NCBI GenBank assembly: GCA_964446955.1
Contig: CAYUQJ010000002.1
Location: 310,001 to 374,000 of the forward strand
Source of the DNA: Leptolinea sp964446955
Lineage (GTDB): Bacteria > Chloroflexota > Anaerolineae > Anaerolineales > Anaerolineaceae
Direction of reading: 5' to 3'
DNA length: 64,000 nucleotides
The notes under the pieces were generated by a model. That model worked only from the letters and a program-made list of their open reading frames with translations, was not told the DNA's origin and did no database searches. Below, piece after piece: positions 35,207 through 43,493 of this stretch (position 1 is the first letter of the stretch; each line of letters begins with the position of its first letter). Made by a program: the position numbers and the translations under genes.

Positions 35207-36376
35207 ATGATGCAATACCGCAAATTCGGCAATATCGGATGGCAGCCCTCGGCGCTGGGATTCGGATGTATGCGCCTGCCCATCATTGACGGCAAGGCTG
35301 ACCGGATCGACCAGGAAAAAATGGATCGGATGATCCACACCGCGGTGGAGGCGGGTGTCAACTACTACGATACCGCCTACGGTTATCACGGCGGCAAGAG
35401 CGAAGTTGCCCTCGGCATAGCGCTGGCCGGCGGTCTGCGAGATAAAGTGCGTGTGGCCGATAAATCCCCTGTCTGGCTGATCCATGAACCGGGTGATTTT
35501 GACCGTCTGCTTGATGAGCAGCTCACCCGCGTGCAGACCGATCATTTCGATCTATACCTGCTGCACGCCCTGAACCGCGGTTCGTGGACGGACCATGTGT
35601 TGAAACACGACGTGATCAAACGCGCCGAAGCCGCCCGGGCCGACGGCCGCATCCGCCACCTGGGTTTTTCCTTCCACGACAATCTGGAAACCTTCAAAAC
35701 GATCGTGGACCACTATGACAAATGGGATTTCTGCCAGATCCAGTACAACTACATGGACACCGCCTACCAGGCCGGAACGGAAGGGCTGCGTTACGCCGCC
35801 GCGAAGGGACTGGGCGTGGTCATCATGGAGCCGCTGCTGGGCGGCAAGCTGGCGTTGGATATCCCCGCCGTCCGCCCGCTGTGGCAGAGCGCTTCGCGCG
35901 ACGCAACGCCCGCCGACTGGGCGCTGCAGTGGCTGTGGAATCAGCCGGAGGTCTCGATGGTGCTGAGTGGTATGAGCACGCTGGAACAGGTGGAACAGAA
36001 CATCGCTTCGGCGGAACGCTCCGGCATCGGCACGCTGACGGCCGCCGACAACGAGCTGATCCTGAAAGTGCGCGAGGTTGTCAACAGCCTTAGCCCCATC
36101 CCCTGCACACGCTGCGAATACTGCCTGCCCTGTCCCCAGGGGGTGAACATCCCGCGCAACTTTGACGCCTATAACAAGGCGCTGCTGTACGACGCGCTGG
36201 CCGACAGCCGCAACGAGTACAAGAACTGGATCCCTGACGCAGCCAAAGCTGAACTGTGCGTCCAGTGTGACGAGTGCCTGAGCAAGTGCCCGCAGCACAT
36301 CCCCATCAGCACATGGATGCCCATCGTGGGCGAGGTGCTGGGACTGGGTAAAGAGTATGTGAAGAGCTTGAAATAA
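35207..36376 (+). CDS. Aldo/keto reductase with C-terminal Fe-S domain
   Basis: A 389-residue protein. The first 290 residues form an aldo/keto reductase barrel (YYDTAYGYHG, VRVADKSPVW, LYLLHALNRG). The last 90 residues carry two ferredoxin-like Cys sets: CTRCEYCLPCPQGVNIP and, 46 residues on, CVQCDECLSKCPQHIPI. This architecture is common in anaerobes and suggests electron transfer through 4Fe-4S centres. GGAG lies seven bases before the ATG. It ends the merR operon. Confidence 0.9.
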   Translation: MMQYRKFGNIGWQPSALGFGCMRLPIIDGKADRIDQEKMDRMIHTAVEAGVNYYDTAYGYHGGKSEVALGIALAGGLRDKVRVADKSPVWLIHEPGDFDRLLDEQLTRVQTDHFDLYLLHALNRGSWTDHVLKHDVIKRAEAARADGRIRHLGFSFHDNLETFKTIVDHYDKWDFCQIQYNYMDTAYQAGTEGLRYAAAKGLGVVIMEPLLGGKLALDIPAVRPLWQSASRDATPADWALQWLWNQPEVSMVLSGMSTLEQVEQNIASAERSGIGTLTAADNELILKVREVVNSLSPIPCTRCEYCLPCPQGVNIPRNFDAYNKALLYDALADSRNEYKNWIPDAAKAELCVQCDECLSKCPQHIPISTWMPIVGEVLGLGKEYVKSLK

Positions 36377-36401
36377 TACGGTGGGATTGCACACCTTGTA
36401 C

Positions 36402-36425
36402 GGTGGGATCGCTCTTGATCCCACC
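36402..36425. repeat. REP-like hairpin, copy 1
   Basis: GGTGGGATC and GATCCCACC pair perfectly (nine bases) across a six-base loop. A half-copy (GGTGGGATT) begins at 36380. This copy lies on the left of the RAYT pseudogene. Confidence 0.8.
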
Positions 36426-36503
36426 ATGACCGTAATAGCCCGGATCCCGTCCATTCAAGACCTTCATGTATGGGTCACGTCAATCCTTTAGGCGTGACCT
36501 TTC

Positions 36504-37055
36504 TTATTCCCCTCTGCTCACATCCATCAATTTCATATCCGCCCTTCCGCCCCAGTCGGAGGGATAAACGCCATTAGTAACATACCGGTGAAAGCTGGAC
36601 CACGGCCAATTCCTGACTTCATTGACCAGACCATGCTTCAGAGGGTTGATGTGGACATAGTCAATGTGCGCGTTGAGGTCACCCTGGTCGCGTATGGTGT
36701 GTTCCCAGTATCGCCTATGCCAGATGGTCGCTTCACCCTGTAATTGTTGCGAAAGTGTTCGCCCGGCTCCCTTATGGTTCTCTCTATGATATTCTTGAGT
36801 GAATAATCGTTTTATCTCTTCCCATCGCATTGGGTAATCATCGTCGCCTTCAGGCAGCTACCAGATGGCGTGGATATGATCAGGCAGTACACAGGCGGCA
36901 ATGCTTTCAAAGGGATGCCGGGTTTGTACATCGTTCCACGCGTTGATGAACATCCGATTATTTGCTTTTGAAAAGAACAATGGCTGCCGGTTGAAGGTAA
37001 CCAGCGTGAAGAAGTATGTTCCGCCCGGCACCCGGTTTCGTCTGTATTCAGGCAT
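36504..37055 (-). pseudogene. REP-associated tyrosine transposase (RAYT), amber-interrupted
   Basis: One minus-strand frame of 184 codons encodes a Y1/RAYT protein. The start MPEYRRNRVPGGTYFFTLVT, the HUH metal site DHIHAIW (36870-36878) and the Tyr-containing HIDYVHINPLKHGLV are all recognisable. A single in-frame TAG at 36858-36860 falls directly after the HUH motif, where relatives continue LPEGD, as here. No frameshift is seen. The nuclease Tyr lies after the stop, so the product should be inactive unless the stop is read through. RAYTs act on REP hairpins, and matching hairpins flank the gene at 36402 and 37112. Confidence 0.85.
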
Positions 37056-37111
37056 GAGACTATTGTATATCGGTACATGGTTATGGACTCAGTTCGGTGA
37101 GGCATTCTACT

Positions 37112-37135
37112 GGTGGGATCAGAATCGATCCCACC
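37112..37135. repeat. REP-like hairpin, copy 2
   Basis: GGTGGGATC and GATCCCACC pair perfectly across a six-base loop. It lies to the right of the RAYT pseudogene, making a flanked unit with copy 1. Confidence 0.8.
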
Positions 37136-37145
37136 GTACAAAATG

Positions 37146-37185
37146 CACAAAAAACATCGCCCCTCTCAAGTTTGAGAGGGGCGAA
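37146..37185 (-). terminator. Terminator of class II aldolase gene
   Basis: CGCCCCTCTCAA pairs with TTGAGAGGGGCG over a short loop and is followed on the minus strand by TGTTTTTTG. Confidence 0.85.
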
Positions 37186-37207
37186 TTCTATGCGATACGT
37201 TTGAAAA

Positions 37208-38158
37208 TTACTTGCTCAACAGCTTGCGCACGGCTTCCAGCTGACCGGCGCTGCCAAGTTTGACGTTCTTGTCGGCAATGAACTTGGCGTACTCGGCCAT
37301 GAAGACCTTGCCCACCGGGCGCAGATCGAAGTTTTCCGGGTGTTCATTGAAGTGTTCGCGGTGAACGCGGGTCCACACCAGACGGCCGTCGGTATCGATA
37401 TTGATCTTGGTCACGCCCAACTGGGCGGCACGGAGGAACTGGCCAGCATCCACTCCCTTGGCACCCTTGAGGTTGCCGCCCGCGGCGTTGATTCGCGCCA
37501 CTTCGTCCTGCGGGACGGAAGAGGAACCGTGCATCACCAGCGGATAGCCCGGCAGGTTCTTCTGGATGGCTTCCAGCACATCAAAGTGCAGGCCCTGCGT
37601 GCCGCTGAATTTGAACGCTCCGTGGCTGGTGCCGATGGCGCAGGCGAGTGAATCGCAGCCGGTGAGTTCCACAAATTTCTTGGCATCATCGGGGTCTGTC
37701 AGTTTCGCGTCGGCTTCGTTGACGGAGACGTGCTCTTCCACACCACCCAATTTACCCAGTTCGGCTTCCACGACAATGCCTTTGGCATGCGCGGCATCCA
37801 CCACCCGCTTGGTGATCTCAACGTTCTTTTCGAAGGGTTCGGCGGAAGCATCGATCATCACGGAGGAGTAGAAACCGCTGTTGATGCAGTCGTAGCAGGT
37901 TTGTTCATCGCCGTGATCGAGGTGGACGGCGAAAATGGCTTCGGGGAAGACCTGGTCAGCCGAGCGGATGAGGCCTTCGATCATGATCTTGTCGGTGTAT
38001 GAGCGCGCGCCTTTGCTGATCTGGATGATGAAGGGGGCGGAGCTGTCAATGTTGCCGCGAAACAGACCCATGGTCTGCTCAAGGTTATTGATGTTATACG
38101 CGCCGATGGCATATTTGCCGTAGGCGGCTTTAAATAGTTCTTTGGTTGTTACGATCAT
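37208..38158 (-). CDS. Class II fructose-bisphosphate (ketose) aldolase
   Basis: A 316-residue Zn-dependent aldolase of glycolysis/gluconeogenesis that cleaves fructose 1,6-bisphosphate, or a related ketose bisphosphate. Zn-binding His residues are in AVHLDHGDEQ and GTSHGAFKFSG; MHGSSSVPQDE gives a third. The protein belongs to the short (FbaA/GatY-like) group. The ATG at 38158 has AAGGAG seven bases upstream, so the longer upstream frame is not used. It has its own terminator. Confidence 0.9.
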   Translation of the reverse strand: MIVTTKELFKAAYGKYAIGAYNINNLEQTMGLFRGNIDSSAPFIIQISKGARSYTDKIMIEGLIRSADQVFPEAIFAVHLDHGDEQTCYDCINSGFYSSVMIDASAEPFEKNVEITKRVVDAAHAKGIVVEAELGKLGGVEEHVSVNEADAKLTDPDDAKKFVELTGCDSLACAIGTSHGAFKFSGTQGLHFDVLEAIQKNLPGYPLVMHGSSSVPQDEVARINAAGGNLKGAKGVDAGQFLRAAQLGVTKINIDTDGRLVWTRVHREHFNEHPENFDLRPVGKVFMAEYAKFIADKNVKLGSAGQLEAVRKLLSK

Positions 38159-38271
38159 GGCTTTCTCCTTAAATTTAACTCCCTGGTATGGCAATATTAT
38201 AGTCCGAAAGTATCCCGTATGAACGGAAACCGGGAGGAAATTTCACTTACAAGTCGATGGGAATGTGTCAT

Positions 38272-38295
38272 GGTGGGGTCAACAGCGATCCCACC
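38272..38295. repeat. REP-like hairpin, copy 3
   Basis: GGTGGGGTC and GATCCCACC, with one non-Watson-Crick pair, enclose a six-base loop. It lies between the aldolase gene start and the terminator of the DUF1508 gene. Confidence 0.7.
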
Positions 38296-38340
38296 TTGCC
38301 CGGTTTTCAATACCCGGACGGAAATCTTCTCCAGGAAACA

Positions 38341-38370
38341 AAAAGACGGGACCTTCCGGTCCCGTCTCTC
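38341..38370 (-). terminator. Terminator of DUF1508 gene
   Basis: GACGGGACC pairs with GGTCCCGTC across a four-base loop, followed on the minus strand by TTTTTG. Confidence 0.85.
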
Positions 38371-38390
38371 ATCTTTTCATCAAACCCGAA

Positions 38391-38729
38391 CTATTCGGCC
38401 GTCTGGTCGTCTACGGCGGCGCCGGGGGCGTTGGTCGTCACCGACTTGATGCCGTTTTCCATGGCGGATTCCGAGGAGTAGGTCTCACTCTTGCCGATGG
38501 GTTCGCCGTTGCCGGCTTTCAACACGAAGAACGGCTTGCCGTTCTTGTCAGCTTTGCGTTCATAGCGGGTATCATCCACCGCGTTCTTTTTAACCGATTC
38601 GATGCCATTCATAGCACTGGCTTTGGCGCCGTATTCTTCACTGGTCAGAATGATCTCACCGTTGCCAGCTTTCAAGTTGAACATGAACTTCCCGCTTTTG
38701 GTTTTTGTTACAACAAATTTTCCTGCCAT
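38391..38729 (-). CDS. DUF1508 (YegP-like) protein
   Basis: A 112-residue protein made of two DUF1508 repeats. The first has FMFNLKAGNGEIILTSEEYG and the second PFFVLKAGNGEPIGKSETY; each then has a conserved AMxGIxSVxxNA segment. DUF1508 proteins are small beta-rich proteins of unknown function. AGGAGGG precedes the ATG by seven bases, indicating good expression. Confidence 0.9.
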   Translation of the reverse strand: MAGKFVVTKTKSGKFMFNLKAGNGEIILTSEEYGAKASAMNGIESVKKNAVDDTRYERKADKNGKPFFVLKAGNGEPIGKSETYSSESAMENGIKSVTTNAPGAAVDDQTAE

Positions 38730-38760
38730 TACTACCCTCCTGCTACTGGATTAATAAAAT

Positions 38761-38803
38761 GTAGTATGGGATGGATGTCCCGATCTTCAAACATCATACT
38801 ATC
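38761..38803 (-). terminator. Probable terminator of trp operon
   Basis: On the minus strand TAGTATGATG pairs imperfectly with CATCC-CATACTA, followed by CATTTTATT. It lies 33 bases after the trpA stop and just upstream of the DUF1508 start. Confidence 0.5.
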
Positions 38804-38835
38804 TTTTTGGAATCAGCACAAATTCTCCATACCCA

Positions 38836-39606
38836 TCACCCGGCCATGGCCGCGCTGAATTCGTGCGCGAAGCGGGCAGCCGCCCCTACCAGGTCACCGC
38901 TCTCACCAATGGTCTTCACGCACGCCGTGCCAACGATGGCGCCGTCGGCCATGCGCCCCACGTCGCGCGCCTGTTCGGGCGTGCCGATGCCGAATCCCAC
39001 ACACACCGGGACGTCCGTATGCTCGCGCACCCGGCCCACCAGCTCACCCAACCCTCCAGCCAGTGACTGCCGCAGCCCGGTGACACCCGTCACGCTCACC
39101 AGGTAGATAAAGCCGCGCGCGTTACGCGCCAGCAATTCCATGCGTTCCGGCGGGGTGGTCGGCGCCAGCATGCGGATCAGCGGCAGGTCACCGGCCAGCG
39201 CCTCAAACTCGCCGCTTTCCTCCGCCGGAAGGTCGGGGATGATGAATCCATCCGCTCCGGCGGCGCGCGCGTCGCGCACGAAAGCCTCCAGCCCGTATGC
39301 CATCATGGGGTTGTAGTAACCCATTAGCACCAGCGGGATGTCCACACCGCGTGCCCGCAACCCGGTCACGGCCTCCAGCGCCTTTTTTACGGTGATACCC
39401 TGCTCCAGCGCCACCTGCGTGGCCTGCTGGATGACCGGGCCGTCCGCCAGCGGATCGGAGAAAGACAGACCCACCTCCACCAGGTTGGCGCCATTATTGG
39501 CCAACGCTTCGATCACATTGATGGATGTTTCCAGATCGGGATAACCCAGAGGGTAATAGGGCATAAAGATCGGTTTCTTCGTAAAGGCTGCGTCAATTCG
39601 GTTCAT
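38836..39606 (-). CDS. trpA: Tryptophan synthase alpha chain
   Basis: A 256-residue TIM-barrel enzyme that cleaves indole-3-glycerol phosphate to indole and glyceraldehyde 3-phosphate. Family hallmarks: LVEVGLSFSDPLADGPVIQ (catalytic Glu), GFIIPDLPAEES (catalytic Asp) and VCVGFGIGTPEQA. It ends the trp operon, 24 bases after trpB, with which its product forms the alpha2beta2 channelling complex. GGATA precedes the ATG. Confidence 0.95.
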   Translation of the reverse strand: MNRIDAAFTKKPIFMPYYPLGYPDLETSINVIEALANNGANLVEVGLSFSDPLADGPVIQQATQVALEQGITVKKALEAVTGLRARGVDIPLVLMGYYNPMMAYGLEAFVRDARAAGADGFIIPDLPAEESGEFEALAGDLPLIRMLAPTTPPERMELLARNARGFIYLVSVTGVTGLRQSLAGGLGELVGRVREHTDVPVCVGFGIGTPEQARDVGRMADGAIVGTACVKTIGESGDLVGAAARFAHEFSAAMAG

Positions 39607-39630
39607 ATCTGTATCCTGTATATACGCGGT

Positions 39631-40830
39631 TCAGAGATTGAACCGGCTGCTTTCCTTAAGAACGGTGTCGAGGTCTTTGTCACCCCGGCCGGAGAGGTTG
39701 ACCAGCATCACCTGGTCCGCTCGCATGGATGGGGCGCGTTTCACAGCTTCGGCCACAGCGTGGGATGATTCAAGCGCGGGGATGATCCCCTCGGTTTTGC
39801 ACAACAGCGAGAAAGCCTGCATGGCTTCCCCGTCAGTGGCCGAGGTATAGAAAGCGCGCTCCTCGTCGCGAAGCATCGAATGTTCCGGACCAACGGCGGC
39901 GTAGTCCAACCCGGCCGAGATGGAATAGGTATCCGATATCTGCCCGTCCGCATCCTGCAGGACCATGGTGCGCGTACCGTGGATGACACCCAGACGCGCC
40001 TTCGACGGATCGCCAAAGCGCGCGGCGTGCTTCCCGCTGGCGATACCCGAACCGCCCGCTTCCACACCGATCAACTCCACATCCTCATCATTGAGAAAGG
40101 CATGGAAAATGCCGATGGCGTTCGATCCGCCGCCAACACAGGCCACCACGCAGTCCGGCAGACGGCCCACATCGGCCAGCATCTGCGCGCGGGCTTCGTG
40201 TCCGATAACCGACTGGAACTCGCGCACCATCGTCGGGTAGGGGTGCGGTCCGAGTGCGGAACCCAACAGATAATGTGTGCCATTGACGTTGGCCACCCAG
40301 TCGCGGATGGCTTCGTTGATGGCATCCTTCAACGTACGTGTGCCGGATGTCACCGGACGCACTTCGGCGCCCAGCAGCTCCATGCGGTGCACGTTGGGTT
40401 TCTGGCGTTCGATATCCACGCAGCCCATATAGACCACGCAATCCAGTCCCAGCAGCGCGGCGGCGGTGGCGGATGCCACCCCGTGCTGTCCGGCGCCCGT
40501 CTCGGCAATGAGGCGTTTCTTACCCATCTGTTTGGCCAGAAGTGCCTGCCCCAGTGCGTTATTGATCTTATGCGCGCCGGTATGTGCCAGGTCTTCACGC
40601 TTGAGGTATATCTGCGCGCCGCCCAGCTTTTCGGACAACCGACGGGCATGGGTGATGGGCGTGGGCCGGCCGACAAAGCTGGCCATCAGACGCCCGAATT
40701 CCGACTGGAACCCACTGTCATCGCGGGATGCGACAAAGGCTGCTTCGAGTTCGATCAGGGCCGGCATTAACGTTTCGGGGACGAATTGTCCGCCGTACGG
40801 TCCAAATTTTGAGGGTAATAACGTGGTCAT
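39631..40830 (-). CDS. trpB: Tryptophan synthase beta chain
   Basis: A 399-residue PLP enzyme that joins indole and serine to give tryptophan. The PLP Lys is in LAHTGAHKINNALGQA and the phosphate-binding loop is GGGSNAIGIFH. The length and KFGPYGGQFVPETLMPALIE start fit TrpB1 of complete trp operons. The ATG has GGAG five bases upstream. The preceding gene trpF ends 213 bases upstream. That gap holds inverted hairpin repeats. Confidence 0.95.
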   Translation of the reverse strand: MTTLLPSKFGPYGGQFVPETLMPALIELEAAFVASRDDSGFQSEFGRLMASFVGRPTPITHARRLSEKLGGAQIYLKREDLAHTGAHKINNALGQALLAKQMGKKRLIAETGAGQHGVASATAAALLGLDCVVYMGCVDIERQKPNVHRMELLGAEVRPVTSGTRTLKDAINEAIRDWVANVNGTHYLLGSALGPHPYPTMVREFQSVIGHEARAQMLADVGRLPDCVVACVGGGSNAIGIFHAFLNDEDVELIGVEAGGSGIASGKHAARFGDPSKARLGVIHGTRTMVLQDADGQISDTYSISAGLDYAAVGPEHSMLRDEERAFYTSATDGEAMQAFSLLCKTEGIIPALESSHAVAEAVKRAPSMRADQVMLVNLSGRGDKDLDTVLKESSRFNL

Positions 40831-40896
40831 TGATTCTCCGTTTCACACCCCGAACTAATCGGAAGGTGTAATTTTTGCAATTCTTCAGGGATGTTC

Positions 40897-40921
40897 GTTC
40901 CCCTCGACAGGCTCGGGGAAC
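40897..40921. repeat. GAGCCTGTCGA-core hairpin repeat, copy 1
   Basis: GTTCCCC-TCGACAGGCTC-GGGGAAC: seven-base perfect arms around the 11-base core (here in the reverse orientation). It lies in the trpB-trpF gap. Confidence 0.8.
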
Positions 40922-40965
40922 GGAACAATCCGCACCCTGTGCGTGTAGAAGGGCAACAAACCCGA

Positions 40966-40986
40966 AGCCCGAGCCTGTCGAGGGCT
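40966..40986. repeat. GAGCCTGTCGA-core hairpin repeat, copy 2
   Basis: AGCCC-GAGCCTGTCGA-GGGCT: five-base perfect arms around the core, in the opposite orientation to copy 1, 44 bases away. The two form an inverted pair inside the trp operon. Confidence 0.8.
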
Positions 40987-41043
40987 GAGGCATTGACTTC
41001 GATACCTGCACGGCCAGGTACGCCGTGCGGCACTGACGCAAGC

Positions 41044-41661
41044 TCAAACACCGCGAACTGCCTTGACAAATTCTCTCATCTTCCCGGCATCCTTAACCCC
41101 GGGGCGGCTTTCCACCCCGGACGCGGTGTCCACGCCCCATGGCTTTACCTGCCGGATGGCATCCGTCACATTGTCAGGGGTCAATCCACCCGCCAGGAAC
41201 AGCGGGACACGGACTGCCAGTCGCGCCGCCGCAGACCAATCCGCGGTGATACCCGTCCCGCCGTATGCCCCCTTCACCGACGCGTCCACCAGGCAGGCCG
41301 GTGGATCATTCCTCAGGTAGCCATTGACTTTCGTGGGAATACCGCGGTAGGCTTTAAAGGCCCGTGGACCAAGCTGTCGCAGTTCATCGGAGCTTTCGTC
41401 CCCGTGCAATTGAGCCAGATCAAGCTGGCAGGACTGCATCAACGCCAGAATCTGCAACACTGGCATATTGACGAATACGCCAATCCTCAAAACAGCAGGA
41501 TGTTCCCGGATCAGCATATCTGTGATCTGCATACATGTGCGCGCATCAATACAACGCGGGCTTTTGGCGTAAAAATTAAATCCCAGGCAATCCGCTCCGG
41601 CCATAACAGCCGCCCGAGCGTCCGTCTCTGAGGTAATACCGCATATCTTAACAACGGTCAT
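41044..41661 (-). CDS. trpF: Phosphoribosylanthranilate isomerase
   Basis: A 205-residue TIM barrel catalysing the Amadori rearrangement of phosphoribosylanthranilate. Visible are the catalytic Cys in VKICGITSETDA, the central LAQLHGDES, FLAGGLTPDNV and GVDTASGVESRPGVKD. Its ATG overlaps the TGA of trpC by four bases. Confidence 0.95.
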   Translation of the reverse strand: MTVVKICGITSETDARAAVMAGADCLGFNFYAKSPRCIDARTCMQITDMLIREHPAVLRIGVFVNMPVLQILALMQSCQLDLAQLHGDESSDELRQLGPRAFKAYRGIPTKVNGYLRNDPPACLVDASVKGAYGGTGITADWSAAARLAVRVPLFLAGGLTPDNVTDAIRQVKPWGVDTASGVESRPGVKDAGKMREFVKAVRGV

Positions 41662-42467
41662 GCTGTGCCTACCTCCGCCGGCCGGCCGGAAATCTCCCGC
41701 ACCTTCGCGGCAATATCCGGCGCGGTGACCAACGCCTCACCCACCAGTACCGCGTCCACTCCGCAGCATTCCAGCCGCGTTACATCGGCATCGGTGAATA
41801 TTCCGCTCTCGGCCACCACCGCGATCCCGTCAGGGATCAGCGGACGCAGGGTTTCGGTCGTTGCAAGGGTCACATTGAATGTGGACAGATCCCGGTTATT
41901 AATTCCTACCAGGCGCAGCCCCGTCAGCTTCAACACGCGTTCAGTTTCTGCCCGGTCGTGCACTTCCACCAGCGGGGTCAGCCCAAGTTCCAGCGCCAGC
42001 GCGTGCAGATCCGCCAGATGGGCATCGTCTGTCAACGCGGCCGCGATCAGGAGGACGGCATCCGCCCCGCCGGCCCGCGCTTCATACAACTGTGAATCGC
42101 TGATGATGAAATCCTTGCGCAGCAACGGCAACTCGATACGCCGGGTAAAGCGCAGGGCGCGCAACGTGTCCATGCTGCCCTGAAAAAACGTGTGATCTGT
42201 CAGCACACTGATGGCCGCGGCACCGTTGGCCGTGTAGATACCGGCGGCGTCCAGCAGATCAAGGTTCGGTGCAAGCAGTCCTTTGGATGGTGAAGCGCGT
42301 TTCAGCTCGGCGATCAAAGCCGGCCGCCGTCCAACCCGCCCGGCCTGCAACAGTCCAACGAAATCACGGGGAGCAGGAGCCGCTTCCGCAGCACGGCGCA
42401 GGTTCACACCATCCAACGCCGCGATCTCCACCTGCTTTTGTTCCAGTATCGTGGTCAGAATACTCAT
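41658..42467 (-). CDS. trpC: Indole-3-glycerol phosphate synthase
   Basis: A 269-residue TIM barrel that closes the indole ring with loss of CO2 and water. Key residues are in LIAELKRASPSKG (catalytic Lys and Ser), LLRKDFIISDSQLYEARAGG and VVAESGIFT. The ATG at 42467, rather than the GTG at 42470, is taken as start because GAGG lies four bases before it. The gap to trpD is six bases. Confidence 0.95.
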   Translation of the reverse strand: MSILTTILEQKQVEIAALDGVNLRRAAEAAPAPRDFVGLLQAGRVGRRPALIAELKRASPSKGLLAPNLDLLDAAGIYTANGAAAISVLTDHTFFQGSMDTLRALRFTRRIELPLLRKDFIISDSQLYEARAGGADAVLLIAAALTDDAHLADLHALALELGLTPLVEVHDRAETERVLKLTGLRLVGINNRDLSTFNVTLATTETLRPLIPDGIAVVAESGIFTDADVTRLECCGVDAVLVGEALVTAPDIAAKVREISGRPAEVGTA

Positions 42468-42473
42468 CACACC

Positions 42474-43493
42474 TCAGGCAAAAGCGCGGCTGAATTTGAC
42501 CAGATCATTCATCTTGGCGAAGGCGCGTCCGTCATCCAACGCGGCGGTCACCTCATCCAGTGCGGATTTGAAATCACCCGTCTCAGCGGCCAGGGTTCCC
42601 GCAGCGTTGAGCAGAACGGTATCCCGGCAGGCACCGCTGCTGCGTCCACTGAGCAGATCGCGCATCATGGCAGCCGACTCCTCGGGTGTGCCACCCAGCA
42701 GATCCTGTATCGTGGAGCGTTTGAAACCCATATCCTGTGGATCAAAACTATAGGTGGTTACCGCACCATCCTTCAAATGACTGACCCGGTTTGGCCCGGC
42801 CGAATTAAGCTCGTCAGTGCCGCCAGCACCATAGATCACCATGGCGGCGCGAGTCCCCAGGCCTTTCAACACGTAAGCCAGCGGTTCGGTCAGCTCGGGC
42901 GAATACACACCGATAAGCTGCACATCGGCGCCGGCCGGGTTGGTCAACGGGCCAAGCAGGTTGAAGATGGTGCGCTGACCGATCTCCTTACGCGGGCCGA
43001 CGGCATGTTTCATCGCCGGGTGAAACTTCGGCGCGAACATGAACCCGATGCCGATCTCCTCGATCGCGCGACGGACATTTTCGGGGGTCATATCCAGGTT
43101 CAATCCGAGGGCGGAAAGCACATCGGCGCTGCCGCACTTGGACGAAGCCGCGCGATTGCCGTGTTTGGCCACCTTGCGTCCCGTCCCTGCCACAATGAAA
43201 GCCGCCGCTGTTGAAATGTTGAATGTGAATTTCCCATCGCCGCCTGTTCCGACAATGTCATACACATTCTGCCCGGTGACATCAGGTTTTATGGTCACGG
43301 CGTTCTCACGCATGGCCCGCACCGATCCGGTGATCTCGGCGATGGTCTCGCCTTTCATGCGAAGCCCTATGAGATAAGCGCCGATCTGCGCCGGTGTGGC
43401 CTGGCCGGTCATTATGATATTCATCGCTTCGCGCGCTTCCCCATCGGTCAGGCTCGTTCCGTTTACGACTTTTGAAATATATGGTTTTAACAT
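42474..43493 (-). CDS. trpD: Anthranilate phosphoribosyltransferase
   Basis: A 339-residue enzyme that adds PRPP to anthranilate. The PRPP-binding IVGTGGDGKFTFNISTAAAF and KHGNRAASSKCGSADVLSALG loops are intact. The start overlaps the trpG stop by seven bases (ATGTTAA), so the two genes are translationally coupled. TrpD is a separate enzyme here, not fused to trpG. Confidence 0.95.
   Translation of the reverse strand: MLKPYISKVVNGTSLTDGEAREAMNIIMTGQATPAQIGAYLIGLRMKGETIAEITGSVRAMRENAVTIKPDVTGQNVYDIVGTGGDGKFTFNISTAAAFIVAGTGRKVAKHGNRAASSKCGSADVLSALGLNLDMTPENVRRAIEEIGIGFMFAPKFHPAMKHAVGPRKEIGQRTIFNLLGPLTNPAGADVQLIGVYSPELTEPLAYVLKGLGTRAAMVIYGAGGTDELNSAGPNRVSHLKDGAVTTYSFDPQDMGFKRSTIQDLLGGTPEESAAMMRDLLSGRSSGACRDTVLLNAAGTLAAETGDFKSALDEVTAALDDGRAFAKMNDLVKFSRAFA

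Noticed and set aside
35552..36454. A 300-codon minus-strand open frame
   Set aside because: It is antisense to the Fe-S aldo/keto reductase gene and has the low-complexity look of a GC-rich shadow frame.
36858..36860. In-frame TAG in the RAYT gene read as pyrrolysine or a readthrough codon
   Set aside because: There is no downstream insertion signal and no pyrrolysine genes in the window. A single nonsense mutation in a mobile gene is simpler.
39880..40770. A 296-codon plus-strand open frame
   Set aside because: It is antisense to trpB, which is unmistakable. The frame has no motif or ribosome site.
40718..41047. A 109-codon minus-strand frame covering the trpF-trpB gap
   Set aside because: It mostly translates the inverted repeats and the 5' end of trpB in another frame, and has no plausible start signal.
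42438..43214. A 258-codon plus-strand open frame
   Set aside because: It is antisense to trpD. High GC makes long antisense frames common in this block.
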